From the NCBI RefSeq assembly GCF_036010665.1, contig NZ_CP108581.1:1863501-1927500 (forward strand): DNA of 64,000 nt, read 5' to 3'. Source of the stretch: Microbispora sp. NBC_01189 (GTDB lineage: Bacteria > Actinomycetota > Actinomycetes > Streptosporangiales > Streptosporangiaceae). Each line of letters opens with the position of its first letter. Positions within the stretch are counted from its first letter, which is position 1. Made by a program: the position numbers and the translations under genes. Under the pieces are notes generated by a model, which was not told where the DNA came from, did not search any database, and saw only the letters and a list, made by a program, of their open reading frames with translations. This document shows positions 7,649 through 15,990 of the stretch, piece by piece.

Positions 7649-9280
7649 ATGCCGGAACAGCATGGGCGGATGCTCGCTGAGCGCTACGAGCTACGCGTCC
7701 GCATTGGTCGGGGCACCATGGGCACGGTCTGGCGAGCGTACGACCGGTCGCTGGACCGGGAGATCGCGGTCAAGGAGATCCGCCAGGATCCGGCGCTCAG
7801 CCCCCGGCAACGCCAGGAGCTGCGCGAACGCATGCTGCGTGAGGGCCGCATGGCGGCCCGCGTCAGCCATCCCTCCGTCGCCACGATCCACGACGTCATC
7901 CTGGCCGACGGCATCCCGTGGATCATCATGGAACTGGTCGAGGGCCGGTCGCTGGAGCAGGTGATCGACGAGGAGGGGCCGCTGCCGCCACGCCTGGTGG
8001 CGGAGATCGGCTGTGACCTGCTCAGCGCGCTGCGTGCCGCGCACGCGCAGCACATCCTGCACCGGGACGTGAAGCCGGCGAACGTCCTGCTGACCGAGAC
8101 GGGCCGGGTCGTCCTGACCGACTTCGGCATCGCCAAGGCCCTCGGCGACACCGCCCTCACGCAGACGGGCATGGTCATCGGCTCCCCGGGATACACCGCC
8201 CCGGAGCGGGCGCGAGGCGATCACACCGGGCCGGAGTCGGACCTGTGGTCGCTCGGCGCGACGCTGTACTTCGCCGTCGAGGGACGACCGGCGTACGAAC
8301 GGGCCACGGTGGGCGAGACGCTCGCGGCGCTGATGACCGAGAGCGCCGACCCGCCCGCGCAGGCCGGGCCGCTGCGCCCGGTGCTGGAGGGACTGCTGGA
8401 GAAGGACCACAGGGCGCGCCTCACACCCGAACGCGCCGCCGCGTTGCTCCGGATGGTCGCCGACACGCCCACAGGCGCGTCACCCGCCCCCGCTCAGGCT
8501 CCCCCCGCCCGCCCGGCACCCGCCAGAAAGGCGGGTGGCAGGACGGATCAGCAGGCCCGGCCCGAAGAGATCGCGGGGATGGCCCCCGCACCCGCCGCCG
8601 CCCCGGCACCCGGGGATGTCCCGTCAGACGTGGCTCCCAGCAGCGTGAATCCAGCCGGCGTGACCCCAGTCGGCGTGACCCCCAGCAGCGCGAGTCCGCC
8701 CGGCGCGGCTCCGGGTGGCGTGCTGGGTGGCTACGAGGAGGACGTGAACCGCACCATGGTCGTGGCCCGCCCGACGGGCGTGCCGCGGGTGCCTCCTCCC
8801 CCGCCACGCCCCGAGCCCGGTTCAGATCCCGGTTCAGATCCCGGTTCCGGTCCCACCGGCAGGCACGACGCCACCGTCCCCGGCAGGCTGCCGGCACATC
8901 CCGGCCCGCTCGCCGGTCCACCCGCCGGTCCACGCCCGGGTCCACACGCCGGTCCACCCGCCGGGCCCCACTCAGGCCCGCATTTCGGCCCGCATCCCTC
9001 GGCGTATCCCGGCGGGCCGGGGGTTCCCGGGCCCGGCGGCCCCGCCTGGCCCGGCGGCCCGGGCGGCGGCTCCGGGAGTCCGCTGGAGGGCCCCAGGGGT
9101 CCCGGAGGGCCGGGGGACGGCGTACCGGGGTCGAACAGCCTGGGCACGGACCTGTTCGCGATGCGCGGCCCCTCCAGCCCGGCCCCCGGCACGCGGGTGC
9201 GGGTGCTGGTGACGATGGGAGTCGTGCTCGCCGGGCTCGTGGTGCTGATCCTGCTGGCCGTCGTACTCTTCGCGAAATGA
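7649..9280 (+). CDS. Membrane-anchored serine/threonine protein kinase
   Basis: 543 residues. The kinase domain, about 10-270, has glycine loop IGRGTMGTVW, Lys in IAVKEI, ILHRDVKPANV, LTDFGIA and APERARG. A linker of about 230 residues is rich in Pro, Gly, Ala and His with PGSDPGSD and AGPPAGP units. A single transmembrane helix near the end (VLVTMGVVLAGLVVLILLAV) leaves only a few residues outside. It would face the cytoplasm from the membrane and has no extracellular sensor domain, unlike PknB. It is a close paralogue of the preceding kinase. The substrate is unknown. A perfect hairpin 20 bp downstream should end the transcript. Confidence 0.9.
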   Translation: MPEQHGRMLAERYELRVRIGRGTMGTVWRAYDRSLDREIAVKEIRQDPALSPRQRQELRERMLREGRMAARVSHPSVATIHDVILADGIPWIIMELVEGRSLEQVIDEEGPLPPRLVAEIGCDLLSALRAAHAQHILHRDVKPANVLLTETGRVVLTDFGIAKALGDTALTQTGMVIGSPGYTAPERARGDHTGPESDLWSLGATLYFAVEGRPAYERATVGETLAALMTESADPPAQAGPLRPVLEGLLEKDHRARLTPERAAALLRMVADTPTGASPAPAQAPPARPAPARKAGGRTDQQARPEEIAGMAPAPAAAPAPGDVPSDVAPSSVNPAGVTPVGVTPSSASPPGAAPGGVLGGYEEDVNRTMVVARPTGVPRVPPPPPRPEPGSDPGSDPGSGPTGRHDATVPGRLPAHPGPLAGPPAGPRPGPHAGPPAGPHSGPHFGPHPSAYPGGPGVPGPGGPAWPGGPGGGSGSPLEGPRGPGGPGDGVPGSNSLGTDLFAMRGPSSPAPGTRVRVLVTMGVVLAGLVVLILLAVVLFAK

Positions 9281-9299
9281 GAGGTCTTCGCGAAATGAG
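9267..9299 (+). repeat. 15-bp duplication across the kinase stop codon
   Basis: TCTTCGCGAAATGAG occurs at 9267-9281 and again at 9285-9299 (period 18), duplicating the last codons and stop of the kinase. It looks like a recent slippage event. Confidence 0.85.
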
Positions 9300-9334
9300 G
9301 CGGCGGCCGCGGTGGGGACACCGCGGCCGCCGCC
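9299..9334. terminator. Bidirectional hairpin between convergent operons
   Basis: GGCGGCGGCCGCGGTG at 9299-9314 pairs perfectly with 9319-9334 across a GGGA loop, giving a 16-bp all-matched GC-rich stem. It lies between the kinase stop (9280) and the isomerase stop (9348), placed to end transcription from both sides. There is no U-tract, which is common in actinobacteria. Confidence 0.8.
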
Positions 9335-9347
9335 TGGGGGTGAGGCC

Positions 9348-10355
9348 TTACTCGGAGGAGAAGGCGGCGTCGAAGGCCGCGTCGGGTGGGGTGATGGCGT
9401 TGAGCGAGCGGATGTAGGCGAGGGATTCGGGTGCGCCGTGCAGCCGGTCCATGCCCGCGTCCTCCCACTCGATGGAGATCGGGCCGTCGTAGCCGATGTG
9501 GTTGAGCGCGCGGAAGCACTCCTCCCACGGCACGTCGCCCCGGCCGGTGGACACGAAGTCCCAGCCGCGGCGCGGGTCGGCCCACGCCAGGTGCGAGGCC
9601 AGCCGGCCCCGCCGCCCGTCGCGGGTGGCGACCCGGGCGTCCTTGCAGTCCACGTGGTAGATCTTGTCGGCGAAGTCCAGGATGAACCCCGCCGGGTCCA
9701 GACCCTGCCACACCATGTGCGAGGGGTCCCAGTTCAGCCCGAACGCCGGCCGGTTGCCGATCGCCTCCAGCGTCCGCACCGTGGTGTGGTAGTCATAGGC
9801 GATCTCGCTGGGGTGCACCTCGTGGGCGAACCGCACCCCGACCTCGTCGAAGACGTCCAGGATCGGGTTGAACCGCTCGGCGAAGTCGGCGTAGCCGGCC
9901 TCGATCATCGACGGCGGCACCGGGGGGAACATGGCCAGGGTGTGCCAGATCGACGATCCGGTGAACCCGACCACGGTCTTGACCCCGAGCTTGGCGGCGG
10001 CGCGGGCGGTGTCCTTGATCTCCTCGGCGGCCCGGCGGCGGACGCCCTCGGGCTCGCCGTCGCCCCAGATGCGGGCGGGCAGGATGCCCTTGTGCCGTTC
10101 GTCGATGGGGTGGTCGCAGACGGCCTGGCCGACCAGGTGGTTGGAGATCGTCCACACCTTCAGGTCGTACTTGGCCAGGGTCTCCAGCTTGCGCTCGACG
10201 TAGGAGTCGTCGGCCACGGCCTTGTCGACCTCGAAGTGGTCGCCCCAGCAGGCGATCTCAAGACCGTCGTAACCCCACTCGGCGGCCAGCCGGCAGACCT
10301 CCTCGAACGGCAGGTCCGCCCACTGACCGGTGAACAACGTGATCGGCCTGGTCAT
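9348..10355 (-). CDS. Sugar phosphate isomerase/epimerase (xylose isomerase-like TIM barrel)
   Basis: 335 residues with an AP endonuclease 2/xylose isomerase-like barrel. Typical segments are [40 protein letters not shown] and YHVDCKDAR, whose Glu, Asp and His residues are the usual divalent-metal ligands. The family includes inosose dehydratases, 3-keto-sugar processing enzymes and epimerases. The exact reaction cannot be read from sequence. ATG 10355 has a GGAGG ribosome site. It is the last gene of a minus-strand sugar ABC operon, so it probably acts on the imported sugar or a derivative. Confidence 0.85.
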   Translation of the reverse strand: MTRPITLFTGQWADLPFEEVCRLAAEWGYDGLEIACWGDHFEVDKAVADDSYVERKLETLAKYDLKVWTISNHLVGQAVCDHPIDERHKGILPARIWGDGEPEGVRRRAAEEIKDTARAAAKLGVKTVVGFTGSSIWHTLAMFPPVPPSMIEAGYADFAERFNPILDVFDEVGVRFAHEVHPSEIAYDYHTTVRTLEAIGNRPAFGLNWDPSHMVWQGLDPAGFILDFADKIYHVDCKDARVATRDGRRGRLASHLAWADPRRGWDFVSTGRGDVPWEECFRALNHIGYDGPISIEWEDAGMDRLHGAPESLAYIRSLNAITPPDAAFDAAFSSE

Positions 10356-10389
10356 CAGTCCTCCACACTCGTGAAGCCACTACCGAGAC

Positions 10390-11448
10390 TCACGACTCGA
10401 ACCCGGTCGGCAGGTACTTGTCGGCGTTGTCCTTGACGACGGTCTCCGACGTCAGCGTGATGGACTGCGGCACCTGCTGCTCCAGCAGGTCGCTCATGCC
10501 CTTGCCCTGCGCGATCAGGCGCGCCAGCTTGATCGCCGAGGCGGCCATCGTCGGGCTGTAGGTCACCGTCGCCTTCAGCACACCGCTGTCGGCCTGGATG
10601 TCACGCATCGCGTTCGCCGAACCGGCGCCGCCGACCATGAAGAACTCGCTGCGCCCGGCCTCCTTGATCGCCGCCAGCACACCGATGCCCTGGTCGTCGT
10701 CGTGGTTCCAGATCGCGTCGATCTTCTTGTGCGCCTGCAGCAGGTTGCTCGCCACCTGCGTGCCCGACTCCACCGTGAACTTCGCGTCCTGCTGCGCGGT
10801 CACCTTGAACCCGAAGGTCTTCAGCGCGTCGGCGAAGCCCTTGCTGCGGTCCTGGGTCAGCGGCAGCGTCGCGATGCCCTGGATCTCCAGGATCACCGGG
10901 TCGGCCACACCCTTGTCCTTCAGCGTCTTGCCGATGTAGTTGCCCGCGGCCACGCCCATGCCGTAGTTGTCGCCGCCGATCCAGGTCCGGTACGACAGCT
11001 TGTCGGGGAACACCCGGTCGAGGTTGATCACCGGGATGCCGGCGTCCATCGCCTGACGGGCGACCTGGTTGAGCTGCTGGCCGTCGTTGGGCAGGATCAC
11101 CAGCGCGTTGACCTTGGCCTGGATCAGCGACTCCACCGCGGAGATCTGCTGGTTGATGTCGTTGGTCGGCTCGACCGCCTTGAGCTCCACGTCGGAGTAC
11201 TGCTTGGCGGCGTCGGCGGCGTTCTTGCTGATCGCGGCGATCCAGCCGTGGTCGGCGGCCGGGGCCGAGAAGCCGATGACGACCTTGTCGCCGGGGGTGT
11301 CGTTGCCGCCGGCGGCGGCGGCGGGGGCCGCGGCCGGGGCGCTGGCCTGCGCGGCCGGCTCGTTGCTGGTGCAGGCCGTGATGAGAGCGCCTGCGCCGAT
11401 GACGGCTCCGCTCACCAGGAAACCGCGCCGTGCGACGTTCTTGTCCAT
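10390..11448 (-). CDS. Sugar ABC transporter substrate-binding lipoprotein
   Basis: 352 residues. The N-terminus has a twin-arginine motif (ARRGFLVSG) and a lipobox ending ITAC, so it is probably a TAT-exported lipoprotein. After an Ala-rich linker (40-65) comes a periplasmic-binding-protein type I fold of the RbsB family, with VVIGFSAP, QISAVESLIQ, VNALVILPNDG and GIPVINLDRVF. It captures the sugar outside the cell for the permease and ATPase encoded just upstream. The ribosome site GGGAGA lies 9 bases before ATG 11448. Ribose/galactose-type ligands are typical, but the real ligand is unknown. Confidence 0.92.
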   Translation of the reverse strand: MDKNVARRGFLVSGAVIGAGALITACTSNEPAAQASAPAAAPAAAAGGNDTPGDKVVIGFSAPAADHGWIAAISKNAADAAKQYSDVELKAVEPTNDINQQISAVESLIQAKVNALVILPNDGQQLNQVARQAMDAGIPVINLDRVFPDKLSYRTWIGGDNYGMGVAAGNYIGKTLKDKGVADPVILEIQGIATLPLTQDRSKGFADALKTFGFKVTAQQDAKFTVESGTQVASNLLQAHKKIDAIWNHDDDQGIGVLAAIKEAGRSEFFMVGGAGSANAMRDIQADSGVLKATVTYSPTMAASAIKLARLIAQGKGMSDLLEQQVPQSITLTSETVVKDNADKYLPTGFES

Positions 11449-11468
11449 ATCTTTTTCTCCCTAGTTCT

Positions 11469-12494
11469 CTATGTGTGTGACTTGAGACTTCGCCGCTGCA
11501 GCAGCACGGCGGCGACGATGATGACGCCCTTGGCGACCAGCTGGTCGGCCGTGTTCAGCCCGTTGAGGATGAACAGGTTGGTGATCACCGTGAAGATCAG
11601 CAGACCCAGGATCGAACCGATGATCGTGCCCCGCCCACCGGTCAGCAACGTGCCACCGATGATCACCGCGGCGATCGCGTCCAGCTCGTACAGATCACCG
11701 TGCGTCGACGACCCCGTCGTGGTCCGCGCCATGATCAGGACCGCCGCGATCCCGCAGCACAACCCCGACAGCGCGTACAGCATCAGCGTGTGCCTGCGCA
11801 CATTGATACCGGCCAGCCGCGCCGCCTCGGGGTTGCCCCCCACCGCGTACGTGCGCCGCCCGAACGTGGTCCGGTTCAGCACCAGCCACCCGACCAGCAC
11901 CACCAGCGCGAACACATAGACCAGCAGCGGCAGCCCCAGCACCCGGGTCGTGGACAGATCCACGATCATCGAGTTGTCCGGCTGCACCAACTGCGTCCGC
12001 TGGTTCGACATCCGCTGCGCCAGACCCCGCGCGGCCACCAGCATGGCCAGCGTCGCGATGAACGCCACCATCCGCCCGTAGGCGATCAGGAACCCGCTCA
12101 GCAGCCCGGCTCCGGTGCCCACCACGACCGCGCACACGATCATCACAACCGGCCCGTACGCCTGCGTGGCCAACGTGGTCGCCCACACCGACGCCAACGC
12201 CATCACCGCGCCGACCGACAGGTCGATCCCCCCACCGATGATCACGAAGGTCATCCCAACCGTGATCACCCCGATGGTCGAGGCCAGCGCCAGAATACTC
12301 ACCAGGTTGGAGGAGGTGGCGAAGTTCTCCGGGCGGGTCACCACCCCCACGATCGCCAGCAGGACGAGGGCCGCCACCAGCCCGACATGCCGGGCCTCAC
12401 CCACCCGGGCCAACCCCAACCGGCCCAACGGCCCGCCCGCACCCGCCGGCTTGACCGGCGCGTTGGCCGGCGCGGCCTGATCGACCTCAGTCAT
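11469..12494 (-). CDS. Sugar ABC transporter permease (RbsC family)
   Basis: 341 residues with about nine to ten hydrophobic segments, the usual size of the BPD_transp_2/RbsC permease. Family motifs include GGGIDLSVGAVMALASV, AVGGNPEAARLAGINV and GGTLLTGGRGTIIGSILG near the C-terminus. It forms the membrane channel of the importer. The start overlaps the ATPase stop by 8 bp (translational coupling) and has an AAGGAG ribosome site inside the end of that gene. The binding-protein gene follows after 20 bp. Confidence 0.93.
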   Translation of the reverse strand: MTEVDQAAPANAPVKPAGAGGPLGRLGLARVGEARHVGLVAALVLLAIVGVVTRPENFATSSNLVSILALASTIGVITVGMTFVIIGGGIDLSVGAVMALASVWATTLATQAYGPVVMIVCAVVVGTGAGLLSGFLIAYGRMVAFIATLAMLVAARGLAQRMSNQRTQLVQPDNSMIVDLSTTRVLGLPLLVYVFALVVLVGWLVLNRTTFGRRTYAVGGNPEAARLAGINVRRHTLMLYALSGLCCGIAAVLIMARTTTGSSTHGDLYELDAIAAVIIGGTLLTGGRGTIIGSILGLLIFTVITNLFILNGLNTADQLVAKGVIIVAAVLLQRRSLKSHT

Positions 12495-14082
12495 GGAACG
12501 CTCCTTCAGGAGAATCTGCCACCGCAGAACCCACTACCTCAGACCCAGCCGTCTCCCCAGCGGAGACCATCACCAGATCCAGCACCCGATGCTCATCCAA
12601 CTCCCGCGCCGGGGCCTCATGCACGATCCGGCCCTCCCGGACCACCAGCACCCGATCCGCCAGACCCAACACCTCGGGCACCTCACTCGACACCAAAAGC
12701 ACGCCGATCCCGTCGTCGGCCAGCTTGCGCACCAGCGCGTACAGCTCGGCCCGGGCACCGACATCCACCCCACGCGTCGGCTCGTCCAGCAACAACAACT
12801 TGCGATCCTCGGCCAGCCACCGCCCCAGCACCGCCTTCTGCTGGTTACCCCCCGACAACGTCCGGATCGGCCGCCGCACATCAGGCGGACGGATGTCCAA
12901 CGCCTCCGACAACCGCTTGGCCTCCGCGAACTCACTCCTACGATCCAGCCACCCCAGCCACCGCGGCCGCGTATACCGGCTCAACGACGCCAGCGTGATG
13001 TTCTGCGCCACCGGATGATCCAGCAGCAACGCCTGCGCCTTACGCTCCTCCGGCGCAAGACCCATCCCCATCCGCACCGCCCGGCTCGTACTCCCCGGAC
13101 GCACCACCTGACCGTCCAAAACCACCCGGCCACTGCCCCGCCGCGCCCCGTAGATCGCCTCAACGATCTCACTACGACCCGACCCCACCAGACCCGCCAA
13201 CCCCACGATCTCCCCCGCCCGGATGCTGAACGACACATCCGCGAACCGCCCAGGAAGACTCAGGTTCTCCACCCGCAACACCTCGTCGCGGCCCTCATGC
13301 GCCCCCGCCTCCGGACGCGGCGGAAACACATACTCCACATTCCGCCCCGTCATCAACGCCACGATCTGCTGCGTCGGCGTGTCCTTCGCCGCCAAACCCA
13401 CCGCGACCGTCGCCCCGTCCTTCAACACCGTGACCCGATCCCCGATCTGCCGGATCTCCTCCAGCCGATGCGAGATATAGATCACCGCCACCCCCTGCGC
13501 GGTCAGATCCCGGATCACCCGAAACAGGTTGTCCACCTCGTCATGCGCCAGCGCCGCCGACGGCTCATCCATGATGATCAACCGCGCCGAATGCGACAAC
13601 GCCCGCGCCATACTCACAATCTGCTTGTGCGCCGGAGACAACCGGCCCACCTCCATCCGCGGCCGGATCTCCCCATGACCCAACCGCCCCAACAGCTCAG
13701 CCGCCGCCCGCTCGGCCTCCCCCCGGCGCGAGAACCCCAACCGCGCCCGCTCATGACCCAGATAGATGTTCTCGGCCACACTCAACCCGTCCACCAGGTC
13801 AAGCTCCTGATAGATCGTGGCGATGCCCTGCCGGATCGCGGCCGTCGGGCTGGTCAGCCGGACCTCCTGGCCGTCGAAGGTGATCGTTCCCTCGTCGGGC
13901 ATGTGCGCCCCGGCCAGAGTCTTGATCAGAGTGGACTTCCCGGCGCCGTTCTGGCCGAGCAGGCAGTGCACCTCCCCGACACGGACGTCGAGGTCGACGC
14001 CGTTCAGGGCGCGCACGCCGGGGAACTGCTTGACGATGCCTCGCATCTCCAGCAGGGACGACTCGGACGATGACGGCTGCAC
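12487..14082 (-). CDS. Sugar ABC transporter ATP-binding protein (RbsA family, two ATPase domains)
   Basis: 531 residues with two ABC domains. The first (about 8-240) has Walker A GQNGAGKST, signature LSPAHKQIVSMA and Walker B LIIMDEPSAAL. The second (about 265-505) has the altered nucleotide loop GLVGSGRSE, signature LSGGNQQK and LLLLDEPTRGVDVG, as usual for RbsA/MglA. It powers import with the downstream permease. The GTG start at 14082 follows AGGAGG by 6 bases. It is the first gene of the operon, and the repeat-rich stretch upstream probably holds its promoter. The nearby ROK repressor genes are likely regulators. Confidence 0.93.
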   Translation of the reverse strand: MQPSSSESSLLEMRGIVKQFPGVRALNGVDLDVRVGEVHCLLGQNGAGKSTLIKTLAGAHMPDEGTITFDGQEVRLTSPTAAIRQGIATIYQELDLVDGLSVAENIYLGHERARLGFSRRGEAERAAAELLGRLGHGEIRPRMEVGRLSPAHKQIVSMARALSHSARLIIMDEPSAALAHDEVDNLFRVIRDLTAQGVAVIYISHRLEEIRQIGDRVTVLKDGATVAVGLAAKDTPTQQIVALMTGRNVEYVFPPRPEAGAHEGRDEVLRVENLSLPGRFADVSFSIRAGEIVGLAGLVGSGRSEIVEAIYGARRGSGRVVLDGQVVRPGSTSRAVRMGMGLAPEERKAQALLLDHPVAQNITLASLSRYTRPRWLGWLDRRSEFAEAKRLSEALDIRPPDVRRPIRTLSGGNQQKAVLGRWLAEDRKLLLLDEPTRGVDVGARAELYALVRKLADDGIGVLLVSSEVPEVLGLADRVLVVREGRIVHEAPARELDEHRVLDLVMVSAGETAGSEVVGSAVADSPEGAFHD

Positions 14083-14445
14083 AGAAGCCTCCTAGGGGTG
14101 GGTGCGGCCGGGCCCCGCCCGCCTGACGGCGCCGGCTGCACCGCCGCTACGGCACCGATGTCGGCGTCAACGATGCCGACGCGGCTCCGGACAGCCGTAC
14201 AGGCGGGCGGGACGTTCTTGTGGGAAAGGGCTCGGAATGGCTCGGAAGGTGGTGGTGATCCCGTCCGCCTGACCGCATGTCCCATCGCCACGGCACGCGG
14301 GATGGGCGGGGGGAGAGTACCGAGCGGGGGAGCACGGTCAGGCGGACGGGACGTTCGAAGGGGACGGCTGATCAGAGGAGTGGGGGAGCGGAACCGGCTC
14401 GCGGACAGAGGCGTCCGCCGCCGGACAGGTCGTCGGAGTCCTCGA
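14083..14445. other. 363-bp non-coding stretch with long inverted and direct repeats
   Basis: No convincing gene lies here. TCCCGTCCGCCTGACCG at 14259-14275 pairs perfectly (17 bp) with its inverse at 14335-14351; between them CCCATC (14281-14286) faces GATGGG (14311-14316). CAGGCGGRCGGGACGTTC occurs as a direct repeat at 14200-14217 and 14339-14356 with one difference. The stretch lies between the stop of one ROK repressor and the start of the sugar ABC operon, both read on the minus strand. The repeats could be operators, a terminator for the ROK gene, or an RNA structure ahead of the operon. Confidence 0.7.
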
Positions 14446-15744
14446 TCACCCCGATGGCAGGGGTTGTCGGATCGATATGGCGGTCGGGTCGGACAGGGCT
14501 CGTTCGACGACGACACCCGCCGCCCCACGTGCCGCGGCGCCGAAGCCGAGATCGGATGCGGCGAAGCTGCAGCGTTCGACGGCGCCGGTCATGCCGAGAC
14601 GCGCCAGTTCCTGCCGGGCGGCGGGGATGAGCCGGTCGGCGAGCCTGGCGAAGTAGCCGCCGAGCACGATCACTCGTGGATTGAACAGGTTGACCAGCAC
14701 CGACGCTCCGAGCCCGAGCCACCGGCCCACCTCCGCGACGGCGGCGTCGACCCTTGGGTCGCCTTCCGCCCGCCGCTGCTCGATCTCGGCCAGCCGCTCC
14801 TCCGGATCACGGACGACCTGCCGACCCATACCGTACGCCCGGTCGGGGGTGGCCATGCGCACCAGCGCGGCCAGTCCGACCTTGGTCTCCCAGCAGCCGA
14901 CGCGGCCGCAGCGGCAGGGCTCACCGGTGGGATCGACCATTATGTGGCCGACCTCTCCGGCGAATCCGTCCGCTCCGCCCAGCAATCGCCCGCCGGAGAT
15001 CACACCGCCTCCGACCCCCACCTCGCCGGTGAGGTAGACCAGGTCGGACGTGCCCGCCTCGGACCCGGAGGTGTACTCGGCCAGCGCGGCGAGGTTGGCG
15101 TCGTTGTCCACCACGATGGGGATGTCCGGGCGGATGCCCGCCTGGGACAGCCGCTCCGCCACCGCCACTCCGTGCCAGCCGAGGTTCGGCGCCACGACGA
15201 CGGTGCCGGTGATCGTGTCGATCAGGCCCGGGATGGCCACGGTGATCCCCGCGGGCGTCACCCCGAGCCGGTCGAGGTCGGCCAGGGTCTTCTCGACCAC
15301 CAGGGCCAGTTCGTCGAGCGAGCGCTCCGGGCTGGACCCCATCGCGTCGAAGCCGACGCGCCGGTCCACGAGCACCCGGCCGGCCAGATCGGTGGCGATG
15401 GCGGCGATGTAGTCGGCGTTGACCTCCACGCCCAGTGCGCCGACCCGTGAACCGTCGAGGGCGAGCGCGACGCTCGGGCGGCCGACGGAGCCCGCGTGCT
15501 GCGGCCCCGTCTCCATCACCAGCCCGCGTGCCTGCAACTCGCTGACCAGGCTGGTGACGGTGGTCTTGTTCAGCCCGGTGGCGAGTGCGACGGCCGACCT
15601 GGAGCACGGGCCCGAGGCGCTCACGTGACGCAGCACCAGAGCGAGGTTGGAACGGCGTACGGTGGCCTGGTCAGCGGGAACACCCGCGGACAGGCCGCGA
15701 CTCAGCGAGTCGCCCGTACGGCCGTCGGCCTTGCTTCGGTCCAC
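14446..15744 (-). CDS. ROK family transcriptional repressor
   Basis: 432 residues. An N-terminal MarR-like helix-turn-helix (about 30-85) includes SRSAVALATGLNKTTVTSLV. A ROK domain follows, with VDNDANLAALAEY, DLVYLTGEVGVGGG and the zinc motif GHIMVDPTGEPCRCGRVGC. The kinase phosphate loop DIGGTK is replaced by GVEVNADYIA, so this is probably a sugar-sensing repressor, not a kinase. The GTG start at 15744 has a GAGGGAGAG ribosome site. It is divergent from a close paralogue (15991) and lies upstream of the sugar ABC operon, its probable target. Confidence 0.93.
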   Translation of the reverse strand: MDRSKADGRTGDSLSRGLSAGVPADQATVRRSNLALVLRHVSASGPCSRSAVALATGLNKTTVTSLVSELQARGLVMETGPQHAGSVGRPSVALALDGSRVGALGVEVNADYIAAIATDLAGRVLVDRRVGFDAMGSSPERSLDELALVVEKTLADLDRLGVTPAGITVAIPGLIDTITGTVVVAPNLGWHGVAVAERLSQAGIRPDIPIVVDNDANLAALAEYTSGSEAGTSDLVYLTGEVGVGGGVISGGRLLGGADGFAGEVGHIMVDPTGEPCRCGRVGCWETKVGLAALVRMATPDRAYGMGRQVVRDPEERLAEIEQRRAEGDPRVDAAVAEVGRWLGLGASVLVNLFNPRVIVLGGYFARLADRLIPAARQELARLGMTGAVERCSFAASDLGFGAAARGAAGVVVERALSDPTAISIRQPLPSG

Positions 15745-15788
15745 GCCTCTCCCTCAATTAGTTCGTGTGGCTCGCCGAATTAATGCCA

Positions 15789-15806
15789 GCGTCTTCCGGA
15801 AGACGC
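15789..15806. promoter_or_regulatory. 18-bp perfect palindrome between divergent ROK genes
   Basis: GCGTCTTCCGGAAGACGC is its own reverse complement. It lies 45 bp upstream of the minus-strand ROK start in the 246-bp divergent promoter region. AT-rich ATTAAT elements sit nearby at about 15778-15783 and 15948-15953. The perfect symmetry suits a dimeric repressor such as either ROK protein. The binding partner is inferred. Confidence 0.55.
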
Positions 15807-15990
15807 AAGACTGAAACCGGTTGCAGGTTCCGTAACAGTCCGGTAACCCCAAGGTCATATAGCCGTTGAGCTGCGGTCGGGCCGCCGATGCCAACTCGTT
15901 ACTCGACAGATGGGTGCAGGTCCGGACATGCTCGTGTTACAACGCTGATTAATTGATCTCAGAGACAAACAAAGGGCGGGTGAGGATCAG

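Noticed and set aside
6107..9280. PknB-type kinases with PASTA domains
   Set aside because: The C-terminal regions are low-complexity and no PASTA repeats are visible in either kinase.
12493..14073. Plus-strand open frame opposite the sugar ATPase
   Set aside because: Composition is His/Arg/Pro-rich and the ATPase on the other strand has all ABC motifs.
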